13,779 nt of DNA from Phycisphaerales bacterium (GTDB taxonomy: Bacteria; Planctomycetota; Phycisphaerae; Tepidisphaerales; Tepidisphaeraceae), in contig JAQGHP010000235.1 of assembly GCA_028288775.1 (NCBI GenBank), positions 1 to 13,779 on the forward strand. The letters are read 5' to 3'. This document shows, piece after piece, positions 1 to 9,419 of the stretch. How positions within the stretch are numbered: position 1 is the first letter of the stretch; the number at the start of each line of letters is the position of its first letter. The notes under the pieces are model-generated. The model did no database searches. It was given only the letters and a program-made list of their open reading frames with translations, and was not told the origin of the DNA. The position numbers and the translations under genes are program-made.

Positions 1-347
1 CCGATGATCACCGACAGCACGATCGGCAGCGACAATATCGCGAGCGCGGGAAGCGTCGAGGCGACGTTCTCCGAGATCCGGCGGACGGCGACGCTCCAGC
101 CGGCCCGCGTCAAATGCTGGAGCAGCACGAACGCGAGCGATCCCAGCGCGAGGCTCAAGAAGTAGGCAAGCGCGACGAGATAGCTGAAAAGGAAGCGGCG
201 GAAGGGCGTCGGGCCGCCGAAGCCCATGACGAAGGCTAATCCCAGGCCGGCAACGGCCATGATCGCGCCGATTTTGAAAAGCTTGTCGCCGCCCGCGAAC
301 TGCGTGCGGTCGTCGGTGCGGGTTGTGCTGTCTGACGAATGACTCAC
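1..347 (-). CDS. actF: ACIII membrane subunit ActF, 5' part only
   Basis: NrfD/PsrC-like integral membrane subunit of Alternative Complex III, paralogous to ActC; it helps form the quinol-oxidising and ion-translocating membrane part. The frame was read directly: GTG start at 345-347, then an N-terminus rich in S, T, D and R. Hydrophobic segments follow (around KLFKIGAIMAVAGLGLAFVM), then the family-typical stretch FLFSYLVALAYFLSLALGS and the loop HLTRAGWSVAVRRISENV. A GGAG Shine-Dalgarno (356-359) lies 8 nt upstream of the GTG and decides the start. About 115 codons are visible; full-length ActF proteins are near 400 residues or more, so most of the gene lies off the left edge. It is the sixth gene of the act operon, 37 nt after actE. 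Identification rests on the remembered family motif plus its position after actE. Confidence 0.88.
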   Translation of the reverse strand, partial: MSHSSDSTTRTDDRTQFAGGDKLFKIGAIMAVAGLGLAFVMGFGGPTPFRRFLFSYLVALAYFLSLALGSLAFVLLQHLTRAGWSVAVRRISENVASTLPALAILSLPIVLSVII

Positions 348-355
348 TGTAGGCT

Positions 356-359
356 CTCC
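356..359 (-). promoter_or_regulatory. Shine-Dalgarno deciding the actF GTG start
   Basis: On the minus strand GGAG lies 8 nt before the GTG at 345-347, within the 37-nt actE-actF spacer. It is the best ribosome binding site in the spacer and supports GTG as the actF start; no ATG in the frame precedes the conserved region. Confidence 0.6.
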
Positions 360-384
360 AAACATCGCATCGCATCACATCGCA

Positions 385-1152
385 TTATTTTGCCGCGGCC
401 TGGCTCGTGTTCCGATTTTCGGCCGGGACGGCGTCTTCCGGGGCGTTCTGTCCGTACTGCAAGGACCGCACGTACGCGACGATCGCCCAGCGGTCGGCCA
501 CGGGAACCTGGGCTCCGTAACCGCTCATGTTGCGGATGCCGACGTTGATCGTGTTGTAAATGTGCCCGACGGGGCGGACGCGCACCGCATCCGACGGCAG
601 CGACGCGACCTGCACCCACTTGGCTTCCTTGTCTTCGACCGCCATCTCGTTGACCTGGCCGTGCCCCTGGCCGTCGAGGCCGTGGCAGACGGAGCAGTAA
701 ATGTTGAAGCGGTCCTGGCCGCGCTTAACGAGGGCCGGGGTGACCTTTACCTGTTCGGGGAACGTGTCGAAGAACTTGTTCACCATCTTCCCATCCGGGC
801 CCTTCACGCGCTCGAAGCCGTGATGGTAATGATCGTCTTCGTCAAGATGCCCACGGGCGACAGTACCCGGGATGGGAAGGCGGGCGGCACGGCCGTCTTC
901 GAAGACTTCGCTGGATTGCTGGGCGTTGTAACGCGGCTGCGTGCCCATGTCCTGCACGAACGACACGCGCGGTTCGCTGCTGGGGATCTGGCGGGCGCGG
1001 GCGAAGAGCACCAGGGGAATCCAACTGCCGACGACCGTGATCAGCCCGACCGAGACGGCCAGGAATGGAATACGCGGCAGCCGGGGGGCGTGGACCTCGT
1101 AGGTCGCCTTGGGCAAATTCGCGGGGGTTTTGTCGTGCGTGTCGTGTGCCAT
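385..1152 (-). CDS. actE: ACIII monoheme cytochrome c subunit ActE
   Basis: Membrane-anchored monoheme cytochrome c of Alternative Complex III that relays electrons from the pentaheme subunit toward the terminal acceptor. The 255-residue protein has a single N-terminal transmembrane segment (about residues 28-50) and no lipobox. The family signature MGTQPRYNAQ...FEDGRAARLPIPGTVARG comes next. One heme-binding CSVCH motif lies at residues 153-157, with a likely axial methionine at M209 (IRNMSGYG). The C-terminal helix VADRWAIVAYVRSLQ is typical of class I cytochrome c folds. The ATG lies 7 nt after the actD stop, with a GAGGA overlapping the end of actD as probable Shine-Dalgarno. It is the fifth gene of the operon. 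Closest alternative: a generic cytochrome c class I protein, made unlikely by the ActE signature and neighbours. Confidence 0.93.
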   Translation of the reverse strand: MAHDTHDKTPANLPKATYEVHAPRLPRIPFLAVSVGLITVVGSWIPLVLFARARQIPSSEPRVSFVQDMGTQPRYNAQQSSEVFEDGRAARLPIPGTVARGHLDEDDHYHHGFERVKGPDGKMVNKFFDTFPEQVKVTPALVKRGQDRFNIYCSVCHGLDGQGHGQVNEMAVEDKEAKWVQVASLPSDAVRVRPVGHIYNTINVGIRNMSGYGAQVPVADRWAIVAYVRSLQYGQNAPEDAVPAENRNTSQAAAK

Positions 1153-1159
1153 GGGGCTT

Positions 1160-1747
1160 CTAGTCCTCGACGGTCTCCACGGCGGTTGCGCCGAGGCTTT
1201 GGAGCAATGCGGCGGTGTCGTGCTCGTCGAATTTCGCGTCCTGCGCGTCGATCGCGATAAAGAATCGGTCGTCCGTCGCCCGGCGGAAACGCTCGCTCTT
1301 GAAGAGCGGGTTGTAGTGCATCGGCAGGCGGTTGAGCATCAGCATGCCGAACACCGCGGTCAGCGCCGAGAGCAACACCGTGCATTCGAAGATGACCGGG
1401 ATGTTGGCCGGCAGGCTCCAGTACGGCTTGCCGCTGATCATGAACTGGTAGTCGTATGCGTTGACGTACCACTGGAGCGTCAGGCCGCCGATCAGGCCAC
1501 TGAGTCCGCCGCCCAGTACAAGCCAGGGGAGGATGGTGGGCTTGATGCCCATGACGGCGTCGATGCCGTGAATGGGGAAGGGGCTGTAGACGTCCCAGCG
1601 GACAAAGCCCGCGCTGCGGACGCCGCGTGCGGCATTCATGATCGCGTCGATGTCTTCGAATTCCGCGAGGAGGCCGACGAGCTCCGTGGTTTCTTCCTCG
1701 GAGGCGATTTCGGTTTCTTCGCGGGGTTCTTCTATGACTGTGCTCAT
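1160..1747 (-). CDS. actD: ACIII subunit ActD (DUF3341)
   Basis: Small membrane subunit of Alternative Complex III, DUF3341 family, with a structural role beside ActC and ActF. The chosen ATG (1745-1747) gives 195 residues starting MSTVIEEPREE. An upstream in-frame start at 1804 would add 19 residues encoded by the spacer hairpin region, which look non-coding. An acidic N-terminus is followed by the DUF3341 core (VGLLAEFEDIDAIMNAARGV, then YSPFPIHGID). Two transmembrane helices lie near residues 71-93 and 114-139, and a C-terminal soluble part contains the conserved RRATDDRFFIAID. It is separated from actC by 77 nt with two hairpins and from actE by 7 nt. The Shine-Dalgarno is weak. The family match is by eye. 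Confidence 0.92.
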   Translation of the reverse strand: MSTVIEEPREETEIASEEETTELVGLLAEFEDIDAIMNAARGVRSAGFVRWDVYSPFPIHGIDAVMGIKPTILPWLVLGGGLSGLIGGLTLQWYVNAYDYQFMISGKPYWSLPANIPVIFECTVLLSALTAVFGMLMLNRLPMHYNPLFKSERFRRATDDRFFIAIDAQDAKFDEHDTAALLQSLGATAVETVED

Positions 1748-1781
1748 GACGATTCCGCTTTTCAAATCATCGCATCGCTCG

Positions 1782-1833
1782 CACGGGCGGCACGCCCGTG
1801 TCACGAGAAAGTAATCGGCCGGCCTCAGGCCGG
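1782..1833 (-). promoter_or_regulatory. Two hairpins in the actC-actD spacer
   Basis: Hairpin one has perfect arms CCGGCC (1819-1824) and GGCCGG (1828-1833) around a 3-nt loop that is the actC TGA stop codon. Hairpin two has 7-bp arms CACGGGC (1782-1788) and GCCCGTG (1794-1800) with a 5-nt loop. Neither is followed by a T-run, so this is not a standard terminator. It sits at the only sizeable gap between act genes. Possible roles are mRNA stability, subunit ratio control, or a dispersed repeat; the sequence cannot decide between them. Confidence 0.5.
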
Positions 1834-3321
1834 GGTCAGGGACGGCTCGACGCCCGGCCCCGGACGGTGGTGTTCGTCGGGCTGGAAGTCGGACTTATGG
1901 TGATCCCCGTGCTCGCCATTTCCATGGGCGTGGGCCTGGGGCATGACCGATTTCACTTCCGCCATCGCCACCACGGGCAGGAACCGGCAGAAGAGCAGGA
2001 ACAGCGTGAAGAAGAGCCCGAAGCTCCCTGCAAGCATCATCAAATCGATGGGCGTCGGCTTGAACGGATACCAGCTCGACGGCAGGAAGTCTCGCGTCAG
2101 CGACGTGATGATGATCTCGAAGCGCTCGAACCACATGCCGATGTTGGCAAAGGCCGCGACGATGAAGACGATCAGCAGGTTCGTGCGGAATTTCTTGACC
2201 CAAAGGAACTGCGGGGCGACGACGTTGCAGAAGACCATCACCCAGAACGACCAGGCGTAGGGGCCGAACGCGCGGTTCATGAACGCGAAGCGCTCGAAGT
2301 GATTGCCGCCGAACCAGGCGGTCCAGAATTCCAGTGTGTAGGCGTACGCGACGATCATTCCGGTCGCCAGCATGACCTTGCAGCAGTTCTCGATGTGGCG
2401 GAGGGTGATGATGTCTTCGAGGCCGAAGTATTTGCGGGCGGGGATGGCGAGATTCAGCACCATGGCGAACCCGCCGTACACTGCGCCGGCGACGAAGTAG
2501 GGCGGGAAAATCGTCGTGTGCCAGCCGGGCAACTGACTGGTGGCGAAGTCGAACGACACGACCGAATGCACCGACAACACCAGTGGAGTCGCCAGCGCCG
2601 CCAGCAGGAGGTACATGCGCTCGAAGCGATGCCAGTGACGGCAGGAGCCGTTCCAGCCGAGGGCGAACATGCCGTAGGCGAACTGGCCGATCTTGCTCTT
2701 CGAGCGGTCGCGGAGCGTGGCGAGATCGGGGATCATCCCGACGTACCAGAAGAGCGTCGATACCGTGGCGTACGTGCCAACCGCGAACACGTCCCACAGC
2801 AGCGGGCTGCGGAACTGCGGCCACATGGTCATCTGGTTGGGCAGCGGGAAAAGCCAGTATGCCAGCCAGGCCCTGCCGACGTGAATGCCCGGGAACATCC
2901 CGGCACACACCACCGCAAAGATCGTCATCGCTTCCGCGAAGCGGTTGATCCCCGTACGCCAATTCTGGCGGAAGAGGAACAGGATCGCGGAAATGAGCGT
3001 GCCGGCGTGGCCGATGCCGACCCAGAACACGAAGTTGACGATCGGGAAACCCCACGAGACCGGCTGGTTATTGCCCCAGACGCCCACGCCGGTGGTGACG
3101 AGATACCCGATGCAGGCGCCCAGCATCCCGAGCAACGAGAGGCTGAACATGAAGGCGATCTTCCACCCGAGGGTGGTCGGCCGTTCCGCGATGGCGCTGA
3201 CGGAATTGGTGATCGAGGAGAACCCGCGGCCGCGGAGCACCAGCGGGGCGCGCTGGCGGGCGTCGTCCGTCGTGTTGTCGATCTCTCCGACCGACGAGAA
3301 AATGCTTGAGACCGTTGACAT
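1825..3321 (-). CDS. actC: ACIII quinol-binding membrane subunit ActC (NrfD family)
   Basis: Polytopic NrfD/PsrC-type membrane subunit that binds and oxidises quinol and passes electrons to ActB. The 498-residue protein has about ten hydrophobic segments. It contains stretches highly conserved in ActC proteins: WVGIGHAGTLISAILFLFRQ, then NRFAEAMTIFAVVCAGMFPG, later LSVHSVVSFDFA and TLRHIENCCKVM. The C-terminus carries an unusual histidine-rich tail (seven His in AHAHGNGEHGDHH plus a following EHH), which is not needed for the fold. The ATG at 3319-3321 lies 4 nt after the actB stop. An AGAAGG inside the end of actB can serve as ribosome binding site, so translation is probably coupled. The TGA stop (1825-1827) lies in the loop of a perfect 6-bp hairpin. 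Confidence 0.96.
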   Translation of the reverse strand: MSTVSSIFSSVGEIDNTTDDARQRAPLVLRGRGFSSITNSVSAIAERPTTLGWKIAFMFSLSLLGMLGACIGYLVTTGVGVWGNNQPVSWGFPIVNFVFWVGIGHAGTLISAILFLFRQNWRTGINRFAEAMTIFAVVCAGMFPGIHVGRAWLAYWLFPLPNQMTMWPQFRSPLLWDVFAVGTYATVSTLFWYVGMIPDLATLRDRSKSKIGQFAYGMFALGWNGSCRHWHRFERMYLLLAALATPLVLSVHSVVSFDFATSQLPGWHTTIFPPYFVAGAVYGGFAMVLNLAIPARKYFGLEDIITLRHIENCCKVMLATGMIVAYAYTLEFWTAWFGGNHFERFAFMNRAFGPYAWSFWVMVFCNVVAPQFLWVKKFRTNLLIVFIVAAFANIGMWFERFEIIITSLTRDFLPSSWYPFKPTPIDLMMLAGSFGLFFTLFLLFCRFLPVVAMAEVKSVMPQAHAHGNGEHGDHHKSDFQPDEHHRPGPGVEPSLTPA

Positions 3322-3325
3322 GCGT

Positions 3326-6450
<3,125 letters not shown>

Positions 6451-6463
<13 letters not shown>

Positions 6464-7128
6464 GTGTAGCAGCTCTGCATGTAAGCGGTGTCGCGGATAC
6501 CGTAATCCTTCTTCAGCGCTTCGCCGTCGAAGTCCGCACCGGGCGTCCAGTTCATGTCCGTCACTTTCACGTCCCGCGGCCGCAGGTGCGGGCCGGGGTT
6601 GCGGTGGCACTCCAGGCACCAGCCCATGCTCAGGGGCTTCTGCTGGGAGACCACCTCCATCCGATCGATGCGGCCGTGGCATTCGACGCAGCCCACGCCG
6701 TGATTCACGTGGGCGCTGTGGTTGAAGAACACGTAGTCGGGAAGGTCGTGTACCTTCACCCACTGCACCGGCTTGCCGGTCGTCCAGCTATCGCGGACAG
6801 GTTGCAATCGCACGCTGTCGGGCTTCAAGTTGGTGTGGCAGTTCATGCACGTCTGCGTGGCGGGAAGCGCGGCGAAGGCGGCCTTTTCGACCGTATTGTG
6901 GCAGTAGCGGCAGTCGATCCCCAGCTTCCCGGCGTGCAGGGCGTGGCTGTAGGGGACGGGCTGCGTGGGGGCATACCCGACCGCCATCGTCTTGGGCGAT
7001 GCGCCGATGCCAAACGCCACCGGCAGGTAAAACGCCCCACCGACCGCGCCGAGTACAATCGCGGGCAACAGATAGTTTGCCCAGCGCGGGAACATCAATC
7101 GTTTTGAGGAGGTAATGCGTTCCGACAT
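6451..7128 (-). CDS. actA: ACIII pentaheme cytochrome c subunit ActA
   Basis: Pentaheme c-type cytochrome of Alternative Complex III, anchored in the membrane and exposed to the periplasm. The 225-residue protein has one N-terminal hydrophobic anchor (about residues 17-40). Exactly five CxxCH motifs follow: CRYCH (73-77), CMNCH (94-98), CVECH (147-151), CLECH (171-175) and CYTCH (220-224). The family features YSHALHAGKLGIDCRYCH and FFNHSAHVNHGVGC supply extra histidine ligands. The last heme motif sits at the extreme C-terminus. It is the first gene of the operon; its final 13 nt overlap the GTG start of actB. No clear Shine-Dalgarno precedes the ATG (7126-7128); a second in-frame ATG at residue 12 also lacks one, so the start is slightly uncertain. 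Confidence 0.96.
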
Positions 7129-7175
7129 AGGTGCGGACGTTAAATAAGCCCTGAGTAATCCCGCCGACGCGACAG

Positions 7176-7203
7176 ATCATTACGGGAAAAAGTGGTGTGT
7201 CAA
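7176..7203 (-). promoter_or_regulatory. Candidate sigma70 promoter of the act operon
   Basis: On the minus strand a perfect -35 TTGACA (7198-7203) is followed after 16 nt by AATGAT (7176-7181), a 4/6 match to the -10 consensus. The predicted transcript would begin near 7169, leaving a leader of about 40 nt before actA. This is the best promoter-like sequence in the actA upstream region, but it is not proven. Confidence 0.5.
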
Positions 7204-7207
7204 TCGT

Positions 7208-7278
7208 GCGAGCGTGTGGCAAATCGTCGCAGGCGGGCGCTGCCGTATGCGGGGAGCGAGCGGCGTGGCAAATCGACG
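7208..7278. repeat. Imperfect direct repeat upstream of the act promoter
   Basis: Two copies lie at 7208-7229 and 7256-7278. Each has GCGAGCG, then one or two variable bases, then GTGGCAAATCGWCG. They are about 48 nt apart and the nearer copy ends 5 nt from the -35. The arrangement is what tandem activator or repressor sites look like; no regulator is recognised. Confidence 0.5.
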
Positions 7279-7312
7279 TGATCCTCAAGTAACTTTCATC
7301 GAAAATGAATCG

Positions 7313-7344
7313 AAAAAAACAGCCGGCGATGGGACGCGCCGGCT
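7313..7344 (-). terminator. Rho-independent terminator after the first PEP-CTERM gene
   Basis: A perfect 8-bp GC-rich stem, AGCCGGCG (7321-7328) with CGCCGGCT (7337-7344) and an 8-nt loop, is followed on the minus strand by seven T residues (A-run at 7313-7319). It lies 26 nt past the TGA of the gene at 7371 and should stop transcripts before the act promoter. Confidence 0.85.
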
Positions 7345-7370
7345 TTGAGAATCGAATTCAGTTTGATGCT

Positions 7371-8108
7371 TCACGCGCGCCGACGGCGGCCGAGAAGGCC
7401 GGCCGCGGCCAGTGCGAAGATGCCGAGGGAGGCGGGTTCGGGCGAATTGCCCACGGGGGTGATGAAAGTGTTGTTTGAAACGGAGATCGTCGAAGCGCCG
7501 TCGGGGCCGGAATGGACGATGATGTCTTTTTGCACGATGATGTCCTGCAGCGCCGGGTCGATGGGGGCGGACATGGCGCTGTCAATGGATGCTGGCGACC
7601 CGTCGTCATAGAGCGTGATCTGCGGGAGGTCGGTAAGGCGATTGCCATTGCCGTCGAAAAGGGTGTCGATCTCCTGGGCATATGTCCCGGAGCCCGGGGT
7701 GGGTGCGGCTCCGTTAAACTGCACGCCGACGCCAAAGATAAACTGGAAGGGGGTGTTGTTCTGCGCGTGAACCTTATACGTGATAATGGATTCCTGGTCG
7801 AGGCCACCGATGGAGGCCCACGGCGCGCTGAAGTTGAGGCCAATTGAAGGGAAGTCGGGCGCGTCTACCGCAACGTGTGCCGCGTCCGGGGCCGGATTAG
7901 GGCCGGTCTTAGGGTTGTAATCGTAGCTGAACGTGGAGAACTGGTAATTGCCCAGAGACACGGTCGCGGCGGGGGGACCGACCAGCTGATCCAGGGTCGA
8001 ATACCCGAGAATCGGTGTGGCTACGGCCGGGCTTGCCAGGGCGGCGAATAGCCCAACCGCCGCGAGGCTCAATTTCAACCCGCCGATGTTGCATTTACGC
8101 ATTCCCAT
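7371..8108 (-). CDS. PEP-CTERM sorting domain protein, paralogue 1
   Basis: Secreted protein of unknown function, 245 residues. The ATG at 8106-8108 was chosen because GAGGGAG lies 6 nt upstream; longer starts lack this. The N-terminus is a signal peptide (KLSLAAVGLFAALASPAVA, likely cut before TPILG). The middle is a beta-rich, Ser/Thr/Asn-containing region without Cys. The C-terminus is a PEP-CTERM signal: SPEPASL, a hydrophobic helix, then GRRRRA, which known exosortase systems recognise and process. The protein aligns by eye along most of its length with the next gene (8261-9001), sharing STL(D/K), NFSAPW/RFSANW, GG..Q(D/E)S.ITY.VH, and (I/F)V(D/N)NTF near the end. A terminator follows it. 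No enzymatic motif is visible. Possibly a cell-surface or extracellular matrix protein (inference from the sorting signal). Confidence 0.88.
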   Translation of the reverse strand: MGMRKCNIGGLKLSLAAVGLFAALASPAVATPILGYSTLDQLVGPPAATVSLGNYQFSTFSYDYNPKTGPNPAPDAAHVAVDAPDFPSIGLNFSAPWASIGGLDQESIITYKVHAQNNTPFQFIFGVGVQFNGAAPTPGSGTYAQEIDTLFDGNGNRLTDLPQITLYDDGSPASIDSAMSAPIDPALQDIIVQKDIIVHSGPDGASTISVSNNTFITPVGNSPEPASLGIFALAAAGLLGRRRRA

Positions 8109-8149
8109 TATTCGCTCCCTCTTTCCTAAATACTGCGATCTCAACATAC

Positions 8150-8261
8150 AATCGCGTGAACTAAAACACCCGCAAAAAACGGAAATGCGCTATGCCGCGG
8201 CCTCCACGCAACTACGTACCCCTCCCTGTTGCGTTCGAATACATGTTCAGTTCACGCGATT
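8150..8261. repeat. Perfect 13-bp inverted repeat between the PEP-CTERM genes
   Basis: AATCGCGTGAACT at 8150-8162 has its exact reverse complement at 8249-8261, bracketing almost all of the intergenic region. The right arm reaches the first base of the stop triplet of the upstream gene; the left arm is about 40 nt before the start of the downstream gene. A smaller 7-bp inverted repeat (8206-8212 with 8228-8234) lies inside. Neither is followed by a proper T-run. Confidence 0.5.
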
Positions 8262-9001
8262 CAGTCCAGTTTTCGCCGACGGGCCAACATGCCGCCCACC
8301 GCCATCGCCAGTAGGCCGATGGACGCCGGCTCGGGGACTTGCTGAAACGTATTGTCGACGAACGTGATGTTCGCAGTACCCGCTTCAAACGACGTTGCGG
8401 ACGACCGCACCTGGATGTCTTTGGTCAACCTAATGTCACGCAACCCGGTGACAGGGGTTTTCGACGTGGAGTCAACATTGATTGGGTTTCCGGGGCCGTA
8501 ATCGACGACGTTGAGAGTTCCATAGCTGCTGAACCCGTCGAGCGATACCGCCTTTTCCGTGACGGTGCTGACGTCGAGCCCGACGCCTGATGGCGGGCCG
8601 CCCGTCGCCGTCCCGTCGAAGTCCAGCCCGATCGGCCCGATAAAATCGAACGGGGCGGAATCGAGGATGTGTACGCTGTAGGTGATCAGGGAGTCTTGAT
8701 TCTGCCCCCCGGCAGACTGCCAGTTCGCCGAAAACCGAATGCCTTGAATCGTGGCGTCGGGCTGTGAGACAAAAATTTGCGTTGCCGTGGGAGCAGAGGT
8801 GCCGACGTACTGGAAGTTGTAAAACTGCTTATCCCCGATGTTGATTCCGACACTCCCCGTATCAATCAGGTCTTTGAGCGTCGAAATCCCCGGGATCGGA
8901 ATGGGGGCCGCGTTCGCCCGGGGGGCGACCGCCAACGCGCCGACGGAGAGGGATGCCCAACTTAACGCACGGATGAAATTCCGCTGGTCGATCCTTAGCA
9001 T
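8261..9001 (-). CDS. PEP-CTERM sorting domain protein, paralogue 2
   Basis: Secreted protein of unknown function, 246 residues from the ATG at 8999-9001. An ATG three codons earlier (9008-9010) directly abuts the GGGAG Shine-Dalgarno, whereas the chosen one is 9 nt from it. The signal peptide ends near VAPRANA before APIPIPG. The body is beta-rich and contains no Cys. The C-terminus is PEP-CTERM: QVPEPASIG, a hydrophobic helix, then ARRRKLD. It is a paralogue of the gene at 7371-8108, with the same layout and motifs in the same order, so the pair probably arose by tandem duplication and diverged strongly. A 5' hairpin (9016-9031) sits just before the Shine-Dalgarno. No exosortase gene is present in the window. 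Confidence 0.88.
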   Translation of the reverse strand: MLRIDQRNFIRALSWASLSVGALAVAPRANAAPIPIPGISTLKDLIDTGSVGINIGDKQFYNFQYVGTSAPTATQIFVSQPDATIQGIRFSANWQSAGGQNQDSLITYSVHILDSAPFDFIGPIGLDFDGTATGGPPSGVGLDVSTVTEKAVSLDGFSSYGTLNVVDYGPGNPINVDSTSKTPVTGLRDIRLTKDIQVRSSATSFEAGTANITFVDNTFQQVPEPASIGLLAMAVGGMLARRRKLD

Positions 9002-9015
9002 CTTCCCCATCTCCC

Positions 9016-9031
9016 TGCCGCGTATGCGGCA
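9016..9031 (-). promoter_or_regulatory. Hairpin directly upstream of the paralogue 2 ribosome binding site
   Basis: TGCCGC (9016-9021) and GCGGCA (9026-9031) form a perfect 6-bp stem with a 4-nt loop. In the transcript it ends one base before the GGGAG Shine-Dalgarno, so it could affect ribosome access or 5' stability. It may be chance in GC-rich DNA. Confidence 0.35.
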
Positions 9032-9080
9032 AACCCAATCCACACTCCCACTTCCCTTCGACCTAACATGGACTTCGATT

Positions 9081-9107
9081 ATTATGAAACGATTGTCGCT
9101 TGAGCAA
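9081..9107 (-). promoter_or_regulatory. Weak alternative promoter for paralogue 2
   Basis: TTGCTC (9102-9107) and CATAAT (9081-9086) on the minus strand resemble -35 and -10 boxes, but the 15-nt spacer is short. It would give a leader of about 75 nt. Confidence 0.2.
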
Positions 9108-9286
9108 TTCCTCGTTATTTCGACCGCGAATTCTTACAATGGTGCAATCTTTGCAGCAGCCCAATCTGCGCGATGCAGTGCTTGAGAGCCGATTCGCACC
9201 AACCGAACGGAATAACGCTGCAAAACCCGCACGAAATGAGGCAAACTTCCTCGGAATCGGCCTAGCCCGCCCGAGTCCGACGCATG

Positions 9287-9315
9287 CTTATACATTCTTG
9301 CATTATACAAGTCAA
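9287..9315 (-). promoter_or_regulatory. Strong sigma70-like promoter, long leader to paralogue 2
   Basis: On the minus strand TTGACT (9310-9315) and TATAAG (9287-9292), each 5/6 to consensus, are separated by exactly 17 nt. The nearest downstream gene start is at 9001, so a transcript from here would have a leader of about 280 nt. The spacer also contains TATAAT (9302-9307). Confidence 0.5.
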
Positions 9316-9419
9316 GCTAGATATGTTCTGCCGGATTCAACGACTCCAACACCTTGCGCGACCGATTCGCCTGTAAATTCGAGCGTGGGTCACCCGCGCG
9401 GCGGCTAACACGGACGACC

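Larger units (their letters stand above)
9044..9419. other. 376-nt intergenic region, no gene seen
   Basis: This gap between the lpxO stop and paralogue 2 is more AT-rich than its surroundings. It holds the two promoter candidates described separately. A 102-codon plus-strand open frame (9100-9408) starts with TTG, has no ribosome binding site and no recognisable composition, so it is not called. No convincing terminator for lpxO is visible; a GC-rich imperfect hairpin near 9383-9400 lacks a T-run. Confidence 0.5.

Noticed and set aside
1798..3309. A 503-codon plus-strand open frame opposite actC
   Set aside because: Antisense shadow of actC caused by high GC; its composition (Glu, His, Arg, Asp-rich without fold) fits no protein, while the minus strand encodes a clear ActC.
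6464..6763. A 100-residue N-terminal extension of the ActB open frame
   Set aside because: It lies entirely inside actA in another frame, has Arg/Pro-rich shadow composition and no family resemblance; the Tat leader starts at the GTG at 6463.
7095..7149. Plus-strand GAGGAGG followed by ATG, a perfect-looking ribosome binding site with a 10-codon frame
   Set aside because: It lies antisense within the start of actA and ends at once; most likely a chance match from the coding sequence of actA.
9383..9400. Possible terminator after lpxO
   Set aside because: The stem contains a C-A mismatch on the transcribed strand and no T-run follows.
9100..9408. A 102-codon plus-strand open frame in the intergenic gap
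   Set aside because: TTG start, no Shine-Dalgarno, no recognisable motif, and it opposes the direction of both neighbours.
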